Positions 1 through 13,045 of a DNA stretch of 64,000 nucleotides are shown here, in pieces. Numbering within the stretch: the stretch's first letter is position 1; every line of letters starts with the position of its first letter. Both the position numbers and the translations under genes were made by a program. The stretch comes from Lutjanus erythropterus (Eukaryota > Chordata > Actinopteri > Lutjaniformes > Lutjanidae), in assembly GCA_020091685.1 (NCBI GenBank), contig CM034600.1, positions 5,097,837 through 5,161,836 on the forward strand. Reading direction: 5' to 3'. Below the pieces are notes generated by a model that was not told the DNA's origin, made no database searches, and saw only the letters and a program-made list of their open reading frames with translations.

Positions 1-219
1 AGCTACTGCACAGATGCAACACTGAAACTTTTTCAAAAAGGGCCACGAATGTGCTTCTAGTGACTGTCAAAGCTCTCGCAGACTCTGTGTGTTTCCAGTG
101 TTTCTCCACGGTGGCTGGTTAGCTCCAACTATTAGCGGTGTCTAATCTGTCTTTCTGGTTTGATCAGTGTCACCAGCTATTTTCCAATGAAAGTAGCTAG
201 CACTGCTTCCAAAAGTTGC

Positions 220-420
220 TAAAAGTTGCCAGATCATCTCAGGTGCTCATTTGCATATTGATGACGTCTTCAGGCAAGCAAGTATTTGCATTAAGTGTTG
301 GTTGCAGCAAGGAACGGATCACCTTCAGCCATATAAAAGGTAGATAGAGAAACTTTTTGCCAAATAATCACAAACTCACTTCATGGACATCATATGCTTG
401 AATTAAAGAAAGTAAAAAAT
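220..420. repeat. dispersed repeat, copy 1 (partner near 6.7 kb)
   Basis: GCAGCAAGGAACGGATCACC, ATATAAAAGGTAGATAGAGA and CAAATAATCACAAACTCACT recur in the same order at 6712-6850 (GCAGCAAGGAAGAGATCACC, GTATAAAAGGTAGATAGAGA, CAAATAATCATAAGCTCACT). Confidence 0.75.
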
Positions 421-648
421 AAATCTACAAAGGAAGAGAAAAGATCAAACAAACTATTTAAATATTAACAAGACCAAACTATTTAAATATTTACCAGATA
501 TTATTTATTATTCTTTCACAGATTTATTCTTTTTTATGGCATTCCTATGACTCCGAGATCAGGAGATAAAGAGGGAGAGAGGAGCTCAAACAAACTTAAG
601 TTAAAGAAGCTATTCACATATTTACGAGCTATGAGAACCTCATTTACA

Positions 649-1115
649 AGCAGCAAAATGTATGTTTTTAAGTATATGTTATATTTTGCATATTTTCACT
701 GCTTTACCTTGCTGTCAGATAATCGTGTGTGATAGGAAACCACAGTTATATGATCCAAATGTCACTCTTTCCAAAGCAACCAAACTCCATTGGAAAAATC
801 TATCATTTTACCTTACAGAACACAGGAGTTGCTGGTTAACAAATGCCTCCATCAGGTAGTTTGTTTGTGTTATTGTGTCACTTAAGTGTTAGTTTGGATT
901 CACTGAAGTTGCACGGTAACGCAGAAAGTTTAATCAGTGGATGCAGCTGTAAACCAGCAACCTTGCCTTCCACAAGGTAAAATTTTTGATTTTGCCAATG
1001 GAGTCTGGTTGCTTTGGCTTAAAACAATGGGTTTCCACCAGAACAGGCCGTCAGATGGCAAAGTAAAACAGTGAAAATATGCTAAGTATAACTTACACAC
1101 ATACATTTTGCTGCT
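649..1115. repeat. foldback element, family A, copy 1
   Basis: Arms at about 649-852 and 938-1115 are imperfect inverted repeats of nearly 200 bases separated by about 85 bases. The outermost bases match exactly over AGCAGCAAAATGTATG. Matching inner parts include GCAACCAAACTCCATTGG against GCAACCAGACTCCATTGGC. The loop begins TAGTTTGTTTGTGTTATTGT, shared with copy 2 at 58.1 kb. No protein is encoded. Confidence 0.8.
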
Positions 1116-2100
1116 TACTCTGTTCACAGCTGTTCATTTCTTAGCTTCTGTGTCAGTACTCCTCTCTGCTTCTCCACACTAGGGGCGTGTCAAATGCCAT
1201 CTACTGTAGATAATATGCATAAGTACTCATACAACCCCATTTCAAAGAATCCAAACTATCCCTTTTACTCTTATCCCTGGATGAAATGGTTGAAAAACAA
1301 GGCGACAATGAGAGCGAAAAAGAGACGGAAGATACAAAGAAAAGATCAAGTGTGAGCGAGGGGAAGAAAGAGAAGGAGAGGAGTGAGAGCGAGGGATTAG
1401 AGGAATCCCCCGGGTAAAGAGATTGTTGTGGCTCATTGTGTAGAACTGCTCCGCTATCTGATGCAGACTCGGCTCTGACACCTGTCACCACTCCTAATGA
1501 AACATCTCCCACAATCCTCTGCTTCCAAATCTTTTGTTCGCTCCCTCCCTCCTTTGTGGTGTGTGTGTGTGTGTGTTACCCTCTCATTTCCCTTTATGTT
1601 AGCTCGATTGTGAGTCTTTGTACTGTATATGTGGGGAATACCTTTGTATGTGTGTTCATGCATATGCGTGTTGTGCATATTCTTGTGTTCCTCAGAGGAA
1701 TTTGACGCAGTGCTTTTTATCCTGCCTCTAATGCATTAGTAATAATGAATAGACCTTAAGAGTGTGTGTGTGTGGATGTGTATTACTGACGTTATGAGGA
1801 CATACATTTGTTTACACATTCATGGGGACCCACCTAAATGCTAGGTTGAAGATCAGCAGTAAAAATGCTTTGCGCTGGCTGTCTCATTGTTTTCCTGTGG
1901 AAAGAGTGGTGGCGCCCGACCAAGTGGCACCGCTACCCTCGGCGTGGCGCATCGCTCAGATCTGCCGCTGACCACTGCGCTCAAAGTTCAAATTACTTGA
2001 ACAATGCTACATGGGGCACAGGCACAAGGGAACTTTAAGTGTGACAAATACTTTAAAATCGTCCCTTATTGCACCATTAAATGTGGTAAAAGTCCCTCCA

Positions 2101-2415
2101 TTAAAGGGATAGTTCACGCAAAAATAGTCTACTCATCCTCATGCCGACTGAAGGTCTAGTTTAGTTTTTTAGTCCACAAAACACTGCTGGAGTTTCACAG
2201 GAAAACAGCATTGCAAGAACGGCAGAAGTGAATGGTGACCAGTATTAATACAGAAAAAAAAACCCAACAGAATAAAAACATAAATTGCCTCCATACTGCT
2301 CAGCTGCTGTAATCCAAGTCTCCTAAAGCCCCAACATGCCAAGTTGACTATAAAAAATGTCATTTACACCATGTTTTTAGCCTGAGTCTTCACTGTAGAT
2401 CCTTAGCTCGGAGCC
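2101..2415. repeat. foldback/MITE family B, single half
   Basis: The sequence TTAAAGGGATAGTTCACGCA and an internal AACACTGCTGGAGTTTCACA match the left half of the full element at 37304-37993. Similarity continues through ATGTTTTTAG and TTCACTGTAGATC. The right arm is absent. Confidence 0.75.
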
Positions 2416-5400
2416 ACATGCACATGCACACTGTCTGAACTGGGTGTGTGAGGGGTGACAAAGGTTAATAAGGTTAAATAAAAGAAGTGTATTTTTATGT
2501 AAATATCTTTATGTATATGAGGCCAATTAATTTGGTAAGTAAATTACAAGAAATACAAAAGAAATAATTAGGGTTAGGGTTAGGATAAGTCTCCAGGAAA
2601 TGGATGCAAGTCAATGTAATGTTCTCTGAAGTGACTGACACATGACTCTGTGTGTGTAGGTGTGTGTTTATGTGTAGGTGTGTGGCCGGACAGGATTTCC
2701 AGGCCACAATTGCAGCAGATGCTTGGGCTGAGTCCTTCCCGCATTAACAATGACTGCTACTTCAGACTGGATACTTTTCCGTCTAGTCAGAGTATCTAGT
2801 CACAAACACTCCTTTTGCCTCTTCCTTGGCTTTCCTGGGCTTCTTTACTCCTGTTTTCCATTTTATTAGAGGCTAGAAGCAGTTCATTAGCGGTCTGTCG
2901 CCATCTGTGAATACTTTAAACTTTGACTGTCAGCCTCACTAATTGACAATCTGCTTCACTGGGCTCACTGGCATTGATTTGATCTCTTCTCCGTCTCCCT
3001 TCCCTCATTTCTTTCCTCCTCCTCCTCCTCCTTCCCTTCTTGCCACAACACCACCACATTCATAACATGTTAGTTTCTGTGTCAATATGAGCTGCCGACT
3101 GGGAAAAAACCTGTTCATCCCAGCCTCCCGCTGATAATTACAAGTAGGAGCTTTCACATTACCCAACTGTGGTCATAAAGTGGACCAAGACAGTTGGCAA
3201 ACATGCCAGTAAAGTTACAGTCAGTAAAAATATGAGTTGAAATTCTCTAAAAAAAAAAACAGAACCAGTCCATATTTGTTGTGTTTTATGTATGGATACT
3301 TTTAAAGCTGTTTCGTGTTTATCTTCTTTTGGCCACTTGGGGCAACAAAACAAATTGAAACACACAACACCGACATGATATGGCATTCCCTCATTTGTCC
3401 AGCTAGCATACAGATGTTTTATGCAACTGCAGCATATAGACATGAGTTTGATGAGAGTGGAGCTTGTGGGCCCCAAAACCAAAACAAATAGCTTAAAGTT
3501 TCCATAAAATCAAAATGATAATGATGCTGATGACAAAGATAATGTTGTTTTTGTCACCTATATGCCATTATCTGGCCCAGAAATGACAAAAATGTCATTT
3601 TGTACATATTCTTGGCTATTTTAATGGTATTGCAGTTTGTCATTTCTTGGAAAACATTTAAAAAATGTTGGAGATTCATTCTGCGCTCGGGTCACATACT
3701 AAATTTGCACCCAATGAAAGGCTTTCTTTCTCATGATCCCTTCAGAAGAGAGTATTTCTGGGGGCCTCACTGTACAAAAGAAAAACTTTAGAACTTAAGA
3801 ACTTTTCACTGATTTGGGTGAAACGGTAGTTTCAGTTTACTTGTTACTAAAGTTGCTAACCGTAACTGTTAGCAACCATTAGTGGGCAACACACCTGTGC
3901 TGGTACTGAATACAGTGTTTAAGACCAACACGGATTACAGTTCAGAGGTCATTTGCTGAGTTTCCTGATGAAAGGATAGCTTTACCTGTTAGTAACGAAC
4001 TGCTAGCTAACTGCTAACTACTGTTAGCTTGCCTCAACCCTTGGGTGCTTTGAGCCAAATATTGCAAGGAGACCCTCTTGGTATAGTAGCCTATTTCCTT
4101 TTGTAAAAACGGCCTTCATTGGCCTCTGAGGCTGTTTTTGATTCCAGTTCACCCAGGTTCACTAGGATCTCCTAGCCCAGGTAGAGTTATCGAAGAGGAC
4201 CATTCTCCTTAGTGTATCCTCTTTTTACAGGAAACACATAATATGTGTCAGGGATACACACTAACATTGTTGGGCACTGGCCCCATGGGCCACCAGGCCC
4301 CTATATTTGGTGGCTAAAGTCTAAGGCTAATTGAGGAAACTAGCAGCACACACCACAGTTCATTAGATGTGTCACGTTCTAGGCACTCACAGTTCTGTTT
4401 CCATTCAAGTGTTGTTGCCATTTTTTTTTTTTTTTTGATAGTCTTCAATTTGTGTTTCTGGTTCTACTGCAAGAATTACGTTTGCTGTTTGAGAAGGCTT
4501 AGTAAACCAATACGTCAGTGGGCCCAACATGTCAGAAAGCTAGCTAGTGACAGTAGTCCACTCTTCGCTGTTTTTACTGAATATAGAACTAGAACAAAGG
4601 AACACTTCAAACACCTGTTAGATTAGACAGATGTGTAGGAGACAGGCAAGTAGACCAAAGAGCTGCAAAAAGGATTCCCGCATACTGTCTAACTTGCAAT
4701 ATACCATTTATTCGCGACTTTTTGCAATAGAACATCGAACTAAAAAGTGTGAAGGAATCAGGATGTTTGTGGAACTGTAGCTTTGTATTGACAGTGGCTC
4801 GCAGTATGTAGATAAAACTTGGTGGCCACAGGGGGGCACAATTTGGTGGTCACTGTGTCACTTTTTGGGCCATGGTTAATGCTTACTTTTAAATTACATT
4901 GTGTGTAACCAATAAACACTTGCTAGCTGTTTCATGGAACCTTGAAAGAAGCTAATATCTCTGTACAGCCTATTGGATGACAACTCTGTGTGTGTTTGCT
5001 GCTACCAGTCTTGCCTAGTCTTACACATATTTTTTTTTGTGACCAATTTTTTTATTGGTTTTATTCCCAAGTCTTACACATATTTGATCCATTGTTCATC
5101 ATGAAAATATTGATTAGCGCTGCTTTAAGGGAACCTGTTAATGACAAAATATGGTGCAATGAGCATCTCCTTTTATCATATTTTTATATCATATTTGTTC
5201 TTGTCGATATTATTCACTCTTTTATCTCTTTCTGTGTTACATGCCATTTCTGTATCCTTTGAACTCCAAATATATTGAATTATAGATGAAAAATGCTCCC
5301 TGTTTCACATAATCTCCAAATATTCATATCTTTTCCACCCTTCACCTTCCCATATGGCGTCAGCGTTATCCGGCTGCGTGAGTGTGCTGTGCTGTCGTGA

Positions 5401-5469
5401 AGGGAGCAGAGGTGTCTCTTGGTGCCATTATGTCCAAACCCTCTCTCTCCCCTCTCAGCATCCTCTCTG

Positions 5470-5700
5470 CCATTCCCAGGCCAATCTGCAAGTCATTACC
5501 GATGCTCCATTAGACGATACCTCCGCACAGAGCAAACTCATATTGAGATTACTCTACAGAGTATGAGGCTGCCGCTGGTGTGGTTTGACTTTAGATATTC
5601 AGTCCTGATTAAATAGAATGCAGTTCCCACTGATTTATCATTGCAGATATAAACATTTGCCGTGCTAATAGGAAAATTATAGCTTCCTTAATGGCACTTA
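5470..5700. promoter_or_regulatory. candidate conserved intronic element
   Basis: A non-repetitive block of even base composition with words such as AAGTCATTACCGATGCTCCA, CTGATTAAATAGAATGCAG and TGCTAATAGGAAAATTATAG. Its character differs from the repeat-rich surroundings. Conservation is inferred from appearance only. Confidence 0.25.
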
Positions 5701-6072
5701 AAGTAGAATACGACTTAATTTATAAATTCTAGTTTGTTAGTTGTATGGCCTTTATGATTGTTTACCACAACTCTAGATGAATACCAAACACGCATTAGTG
5801 GATAGAACTTGTTCTGTGCTAATTACAGCCTTTATGATATTGCAAAGGTACTTTTTATCCACTTACACTGCGGAAAATGTCTTTAACAACCCACAGCCAC
5901 TTAGTCAGACTTAATATAAATTAGAACTTTGCACAAATAAGTGTCTTGGAACAATGGCTAAAAAGGCAAATAACTGCTAATGGTTTTACTCGCTTCTTTT
6001 AAGGAAAGTAAGATGTTCAAACTTCTCTTCAACTGTGTTGGAATTGGATAGTTGTGGAAAACTGGCCTGTCC

Positions 6073-6540
6073 TCACCACAAAAACATGTTGGTCGCAAGC
6101 TGCTTATTCCGACTGATATGTCCATTTATTGTTAGGCGGAGCCCCCTAGTGGACATAGTGAACATGACAGGAGAAATATGAGGCGAGAGAAAGTCTGCAT
6201 TTAGAGGAGGTGAGGTGGATAGATGGCTTAAACAAGCGCAGGACTTAAGATCCAATTTGTTATAGACTTTATAACTATGTGTGTCATCTGAGTTATGTCG
6301 CAGTTGACGTCACTTCTGTGTTATTTTAATCCAAATCACGATCTCTTCCTAACCCTAATCGTGTAGTTTTTGTGCCTAAACCTGACTGTAACTGTAACTA
6401 ACCAAACTGATCATTTTACAATGTAAACCGGTAAGTCCAGTAAGCCTGTTGCTGCTGAGACTCTACTGATAATATCTGTTATTTTGGGAGTAACTGACAA
6501 TGTGTTGTGTTGGGAAAACAGTTGTGACACTTTTCAGTAT
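6073..6540. repeat. dispersed repeat, family F, copy 1
   Basis: Contains GAAAGTCTGCATTTAGAGGA, GGTGGATAGATGGCTTAAAC, TCTTCCTAACCCTAAT and CAGTAAGCCTGTTGCTGCTG in order. The same series is found near 25.6-26.8 kb and partly at 55.3-55.6 kb. Confidence 0.7.
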
Positions 6541-6711
6541 GTAATGTAAATTCAACACACTGATACAAAATGCTCTATCCTTTATATCTTTCATTACAAT
6601 GTATCTTGATTTCACCTGATTACATTTACACCTGGTATTAACATGCGTCTCCAGTGTTCACATTGAACTCCTACCGGGATCAGCGTTGCCCACTATTTTA
6701 CAATGATGCAC

Positions 6712-6850
6712 TGATGCCATACAGTCATTTGCGTGTTGATGGTGCTGGCTGCAGCAAGGAAGAGATCACCAGTCGTATAAAAGGTAGATAGAGAAATCTA
6801 TAGTCAAATAATCATAAGCTCACTCCAGGGACATAGTGTATGCAGTCACA
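6712..6850. repeat. dispersed repeat, copy 2 (partner near 0.3 kb)
   Basis: Same ordered words as 220-420, roughly 85 percent alike by eye over the best part. No coding. Confidence 0.75.
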
Positions 6851-8029
6851 AAAGGATCACAGTCTATCCTTAATGTTTCTTGGGTGCATTTACACATGCA
6901 CTTTCATGGGGTGAAGGACTATCTGATCACCCAAAATGCATTTTAATGCAAGGCAGAAACAAAGCAGTAAGAGGAAATTACAAAAATCCTAAATGGGATT
7001 CATGAAACAGGCGCTGACAGCCATCTGTTCTTACACACCTAAGTATGTTGGTGAATCATGTAATTACTAAATGAAAAACTAGTAGTTTAGCATTTTTATA
7101 AAGTGTTTTCATAAAGTACAGTATGTTTTCTTCATCATTATTAATATATAACAGCCCAAAACTTGAGTTTGCTTTTGTGGATTGCAAGTAGTTTGGGGCA
7201 CCAGTAAATTTTGGTCTTACCTGAGAACAAATGGGAAGTACAAAAGTAAATTAAATGTTTGCATGCGCAATTTAAGACTGAATCCGTTAGTACGAACAAT
7301 TCATACACGAGGCTGATTGTGATGGGCTTTTTGACTTTATCAGGATGACTGTCCCATAGCAGAAAAACCACTAAAAACAACATCAGACTGTATGGGTTGT
7401 AGCTGCTGAAGTTGTGGGTCAGTCACACATCACATTAAATTGCAGAACGCCTGCAGTCATTGGCTGCATGCCAAACCATACAAATAGTCTTTTTTTTCTA
7501 GATTTGGGCACAAAAAGGATCAAAAGCAGGTATCATGGTATCATCATTTCTCCCTGGATGGCTGGAGAATTTTCAATACTACTTGGTACTGGGCTATTTT
7601 GGTTGATACTTTAAGATATTGAGTACTGATACCTAAGCTTAGCAATGACCAGCAGCAACAGGCTCTTTATATTTTCTCTCACACATGTCAAAAACAGAAC
7701 TTTGCAGTCGTTTTAAACCGCATTGTTACCGTGGTAGAGGGCTCAATGATCGATGACAACCATTCCTAATCAGTGCCGCACATGAATATGTAAAAATTAA
7801 CTTATTTTGTTGAAGCAGTTAAAAACACAGTTTGAAATACAAATTAATTATGGAGCATGAGCAGTGATGTAGCATGGATTCCAGCTGACAGCTGAATATT
7901 GTCTTTTGATTAACTTAGGGCTGAAAAAACACCTAGAGATTTCAGTTCTTTTCCTTCAATTAATGCGGTGCAAAGCTACTGTTCTTGCCAATTTTTTATT
8001 GATTGAAAAGCAGAAAGAAACCGCTGAAT

Positions 8030-8300
8030 GGAAGCGCTGACCCCTCAGTCATCTCCCTCTATAATCCGTCAGACTGTAGCTGTTTTACAGCATGGCATAG
8101 TAGAATTAACGCTGTCCGCGTTAGACGGAGAGACGCTGCCTCAGGCTCTTCATTTTTGTCCACGCTGAAAGAATTAGAATATCCTTTGGTGCATTCATTA
8201 GGCCTAAACATGTCTAATATCCATAACAGCCTCATTAATACTGGGAAGGGTTTGATTCCAAAATGGCATGTACTCGTTTTGACAAGTAACTGCCACATTT
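8030..8300. promoter_or_regulatory. candidate conserved intronic element
   Basis: A unique block about 370 bases before the first exon of the window, with GTAGAATTAACGCTGTCCGC, CATTCATTAGGCCTAAACAT and AACAGCCTCATTAATACTGG. Open frames on both strands are short. It could be an enhancer; no alignment was possible. Confidence 0.28.
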
Positions 8301-8668
8301 AATATTCAGTGGTTCATAAATAGGACAAGAGTTGATCCTCGAGAGTGTTGATAATTTATAAGTGGAGGTTTTAGGCTGCCTGATTCTTCAAACATCTTCC
8401 ACTAAGAGAACAAAGGATGCTGGGATGCATCTGGCATTAGATGCTCTTAGGAGAGAAAAGAAAAGGATGCCATGGTGCCATTTCTAATACAATTATTAAT
8501 TGTCAAATAGAATAAATAGTCTGATTTGTCAGTGGAATTGTCTTTTTTTTTTTTTATCCCGTCACTCTAGAACATTTTGTCCCCCTGGATCTGCATCCCC
8601 CTGAGCTTGTCTGCTTTCTTTTTCCTGTCACGTCTCAGTTTCTTTACTCTTGTTTTTCTCATCTCCAG

Positions 8669-8869
8669 GAGTGTCCTCAGATCCTGCCCTCCACCCAGAT
8701 CTACATCCCCGCCGGAGTTATGAGGCCGATCACCCTGCTGGCCCAGAACCTGCCCCAGCCGCAGTCTGGACAGAAGAACTACGAGTGTATCTTCCACATC
8801 CAGGGCAACACGCACAGCGTCCCGGCTCTGAGGTTCAACAGCACCAGCATACAGTGTCAGAAGACCACG
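8669..8869 (+). CDS. plxna1: plexin-A1 exon 1 of window: IPT/TIG-like domain between PSI2 and PSI3, N-terminal part
   Basis: This 201-base exon encodes 67 residues, starting ECPQILPSTQIYIPAGV and ending CQKTT. It carries the plexin-A signature NLPQPQSGQ and ALRFNSTSIQCQ. It forms most of the IPT-like module that joins PSI domains 2 and 3 in the receptor stalk. The acceptor is a pyrimidine-rich run ending ctccag at 8668; the donor is gtaagg at 8870. Both ends are phase 0. The NST triplet is a potential N-glycosylation site, as expected for an extracellular domain. Because the acceptor is followed by GAG TGT, the first codon is not split. The preceding exon is not within 8.6 kb upstream, so an intron of at least that size precedes it. 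Open frames overlapping this exon in other phases are shadows. Confidence 0.95.
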
Positions 8870-10049
8870 GTAAGGCACAAAACGGATGTTACGAAGCTAT
8901 GCAGTGAAATTACAGCAGCTTACAGAGGTGAAACCCCCTGCGATGTCTGTTGACCTGATGAATGTGAGTTTATGTATTGGCTAAGACGCTTGTTGTTGAC
9001 TGATTACCATCCAAGCCGATCCTAATCAGCTATATCACTGCTCCGAACAACCCCAGCTGTTTAATCTGTCAGCAAGAGCTCCATTTAGGAAAGCCATACT
9101 GCTTTAGGAGGGTTTCACATCAGTGACCCGGGCTCAGATCCAAATACACCTGACCCCAAAATACAGTTCCTTTGATTAGTTTGAACACTGTATAACGTAC
9201 TGTGCATGGTTTGGTCCAGTACGGCTCATGTGTACTTGGTATGGTACACAAAAAATACTGCACCAAAACAAGCAAGTGGATGCTGATTGGCTGTGATAGA
9301 TATCGGCAGAAGGGAGGTTGTGGTGGATGAATGCATCAAAGACAGGACTTGTTTTAAAGACTAAATTGAGTTCTCATTTTAAATTTTTTAAATTTATTTA
9401 AATTTTTCATTCGCAGTTTCAGTAAGTTTTGGCACAAAAACTAGACAATCAGTCAAACGTGGGTAAGTTTCAGAAAAGATCATGGGTTGTCGTTAAAATA
9501 GTCCCTTTCACAACATTAAAAATGTTTGTCAATTGCAAGGACACATCAACGAGGCAATTGAGAGCCAGCCAATCACAGCACAGTAGAGCGAGACTAGGCG
9601 GAAAAGTCTTGGCGCTGTTGGGACCTTGCAATTAACAGGCTTTTCTACAGTATATTAACTTAAATAAATATTGCATAGATTATGATGCAGTTGCACTTGG
9701 GTACACAACAGCATTACTATGTGAGTATAGACTACATGAACTACTACAGTACAAAGCAATCATACCTAATGTGACAACATCCTTAACTATTTGGAGGTTT
9801 TACAGCTGGTTATGCTGAGCTCACACAGCAGGACTGTAGCCCTGATTTTCCACTGGCCTGCAGTTTTGGGGGATCATAGACAAAAGCCCCCAGATCAGAG
9901 GCAAATCAGCAGTCGTTTAGGGCTTGCAAATCTGCGCTTGTGTGTGCGTTAGTGTGTGCAATGTGTGAACAATCCATGCCTGAAAGACATCTAACAGCCT
10001 TAATATTATGTTCGGGACGGGTTGGTAAACCAAGCAAAAGTAGTTTAGA

Positions 10050-10500
10050 AATATTACATGGCTTTCATGAATCATCGATTCTGATTGGTCAATGAAGGTG
10101 TTCTACGGACTGTTAAGTAAAGGATAATGTATAGTACATTACCCCACTTATTACATAGTTACTTACCAAAAGAAAATCAATAGTTTGTTATAAAATAGTA
10201 ATTTTAAAAAGACCATTTGGATTTATAAATTATTTTTAAAAAGTCTATGATCAGAGCTGTGTCCATAACAACAGTCTGAAAAAACAGACCTTAGAAAGCT
10301 CTAACTGACCAATCAGAATCAAGTATTTAACAAAGCAGTGTAATAATTCTGAACAATAAAGTTCTGCCATGTAATAAGCAGGATAAGGTACAGCGAGTTG
10401 GTCATTATCGTAAAATAAACCCCAAAAGGGTGATGCCTACATTATTTCTTACAGGGATAATTTATCCTATATATCCCTCACTGTACATTATCCATTATGT
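10050..10500. repeat. inverted-repeat element with ATTCTGATTGGTCA arms
   Basis: GATTCTGATTGGTCAATG at about 10078 is complementary to CTGACCAATCAGAATC at about 10305. The outer words AAGGATAATGTATAGTACA and TGTACATTATCC are also inverted. It resembles a common fish interspersed repeat and encodes nothing. Confidence 0.55.
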
Positions 10501-10949
10501 AGAAGCAGTAGTTGTTAAAAATTTATAGTTATTCAAACTAACTCCTCTTCCAGCAGCTACAACAGGAACATTCTGCACACTGATGCTTCAGTATGTCACT
10601 TCTTGTGTGTGTTTTTGTGGCAAAATGTATTTAGGAGACCAAACAGACCCAGTGAAAGGTCTTGTAGTGTGTGACCCCTGTTGCTCATCAGTCACATAGT
10701 GCGCAAACCACAGCGACTTCAAGATTACTGACAGAAAGTTGTGTAGTGTGAACAGTACGGCGGTCTTTGAAAGTCATGTAGTGTGAGCAAAGCAAAGCTG
10801 CAGTGTGAGACAGAGACTTGCAGTAATAGACTGGCGTGGCAAAGACTTGAATGTGAGGTGTATGGCCGGAGGGAGTGACTGTCACAAAGCCACTCTCTCT
10901 TCATTCCCTCTCCTCATTCCTGCCTCCTAGCCCTCAGTCAAACTGTCAG

Positions 10950-11160
10950 CGCTAATGGGGAGCGACCATTTCAGCAATGTTAATTTCCTCAGCTCCAATC
11001 AGGGCATGAGGCAGAGGGGAGACATTTTAACGACACCAATTATGACTTACTTAACGAGACATATGATTAACATGCGAGCCGCACACTGCAGCATTCGCTC
11101 ACGGTGATAGGTCCAATAGCGGGTCCTCGCAGTTAAAAGGCGGCAGGAGCCGGTGTGTGG
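10950..11160. promoter_or_regulatory. candidate conserved intronic element
   Basis: TTCAGCAATGTTAATTTCCT, CGACACCAATTATGACTTAC and AACGAGACATATGATTAACA are TAAT-rich words in an otherwise moderately G+C-rich unique block, a look typical of developmental enhancers. Confidence 0.3.
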
Positions 11161-12783
11161 CTCTGGCAGCTTCAGCCGGCTGCCTTTTCTTCAGCCTGTC
11201 ACACGCTTGTCAGGGGCTCCGGGTCATTTAGCCGGCTGCCGCATTACCGCTGGGCTCGGAACACATCGCTGATTTGCAGCCACTTGCTGTTTTCTGAGCT
11301 CTACCCAGTCACCCACTTTTTTTCCCCCCACAAAGGGAAAAGAATGAGCTTCAGCGCTGTGATCCTGGAAGTCGTTCTGCCTCTGATGTCGGATGGTGAC
11401 ACGAAAAATAGTTCAGGGGCACATTATTGAAGTGGATTTCCAGATCGTAATGATGGCTCCCACAGTTCTTTTGTGTTTTCGGAAAGGTAATTTGTGCATA
11501 TTTGGTCGCTCGTGTCTCTGTAATTGCTTCATGCAAGTGAGTGTTCTTTTAGATTTGACTTTTTGGGTTGTTATTACGGGTTTTTGTCAGATTTGTCCTC
11601 AGTGACCTGACTACTTGAAAGCCTATTGAATGGCGCAAAAAATGAGCTGCAAAAACAGTAATTGCTGTACATCAAGTTGAATATTTGAATAAATTGGTCA
11701 AAGTCAGACACACAATTCTTTTCCTAAAGGAATTCTGGCTTTTACTATTGACTCACTCCATATAACTTTGGCGTCAGTTTCTAATAAGTAAGTCCTGACT
11801 TCTATAATTGACATTAATGCCAGTGCCTTTGAAACATGTCATGTAGATAAAATACCTAATGCTTGAACACCAAGTATGTGGAGCCACACAAACCATAATT
11901 CATTCTGACATGACTTCCACACATATTTGTATTTTTTACTCTCACATACACACTAACACGTGTGTGTTTTGTATCATCTTTTTTGGTATCCATTACTTTC
12001 ACTGACACAGGAAGTTCCTCCATAAGTAGGAGGTCACATTCCAACCAAGAAACACGTGTAAGATTTGCACCTGCTGAAGTTAGCGTCTGATTCAACTTGT
12101 TCCTTAAAGAGGAATTTCTTAGTTAGTGAAGGTGAAGGATAGCAGCACATGGGTGGCTTGCACAGCCCGTCATAACCAGGTAGCACCAGCACTGAAACTC
12201 CAAGAAACAACAGTGTGCAGTTTGCATGGCCAGTGTTACATAGACTCACATACATTCATTACTACACCAGTACTACTGCTGAGAGTTGCTGATGCTGGAG
12301 GACAGAGACCTTCCTCAGCAAATCTCCGATTCACTCACGGGCTGAATGGATGCACACACACACTCATGCAAAAACATTACATTCATTTCATCATTCCTCA
12401 GTGCACTTTAATGTTTTGTAAAATCCTGATGTTTTTTCCGCAGGAGGCAGGAAAAATAGTAAATATGCCAGACTAAACACAACTTTGCAGCCGTTTATGA
12501 AGCGAGACATAGGGTGCTGAGGTGTGTGTTTGTGTGTGTGTGTGCGGGTGTGTGCACCCACATGTGCAGATTCACGCTGTGTGTTGTGAGCGAGTAATCC
12601 TCCGTCTCTCAACCCCCTTCCCCCCCACCCCCCCGCACCTCTCTCCTCGTCAGGTGAGACTGTGATAGGATCCAATTAAGGGAGCTGTAGATAAAATGAT
12701 GATGAATTGCAGCGGTGTGGTAGACTGACGGATATAAACACACACACGCACAAACACACATGCACTTACACAAACCTGGCAAC

Positions 12784-13045
12784 CCACTAAAAGAGAAAAA
12801 GAGAGAAGCAAAAACAAAAAAAAAAAGACAAAGAAAAGAGAGAGCCAAAGAGGAGGTGAGGGAATTAGGAGCAAACAATGACGATGCAACAGAGAGTCTG
12901 ATGGAGGAGGTTGGGAGAGGTAAGGGAGAATGAGGAGAATAAAGAAAGACAGAGGGGGGGAAGAAAGACTAAGCTCAGTAAGCAGACTAGGGGAAACAAA
13001 CAAATGAGGGAGAAACAGATGGAGGGAGAATGTATGTGGAATATA
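12784..13045. repeat. polypurine (A/G) tract
   Basis: AAAGAGAGAAG-type DNA with few pyrimidines. The minus-strand 143-codon frame through it is a low-complexity artefact. Confidence 0.85.

Larger units (their letters stand above)
1..8668 (+). other. upstream plxna1 intron (partial), no exon seen
   Basis: No open frame here carries plexin or other recognisable protein similarity. The stretch holds a foldback element (649-1115), half of a second family (2101-2415), repeat pairs with 6.0-6.9 kb, a short GT run at 1559-1576, purine-rich DNA at 1265-1410, a three-unit TTAGGG-like run at 2568-2585, and two unique-looking blocks at 5470-5700 and 8030-8300 that may be conserved noncoding sequence. 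Elsewhere it is A+T-rich intron with nothing distinctive. That it is intron and not intergenic is inferred from the plexin exon at 8669, which must follow earlier exons. Confidence 0.8.

Noticed and set aside
1905..1980. G+C-rich patch as a possible upstream plexin exon
   Set aside because: Translation in all frames shows no sema, PSI or IPT residues, and splice borders are absent.
2568..2585. Interstitial telomeric repeat (TTAGGG)
   Set aside because: Only about two and a half units; similar CCTAACCC words occur in dispersed repeat family F, so a telomere fusion is not supported.
5354..5616. Overlapping 70- and 65-codon frames
   Set aside because: No domain; better explained as unique, possibly conserved noncoding sequence.
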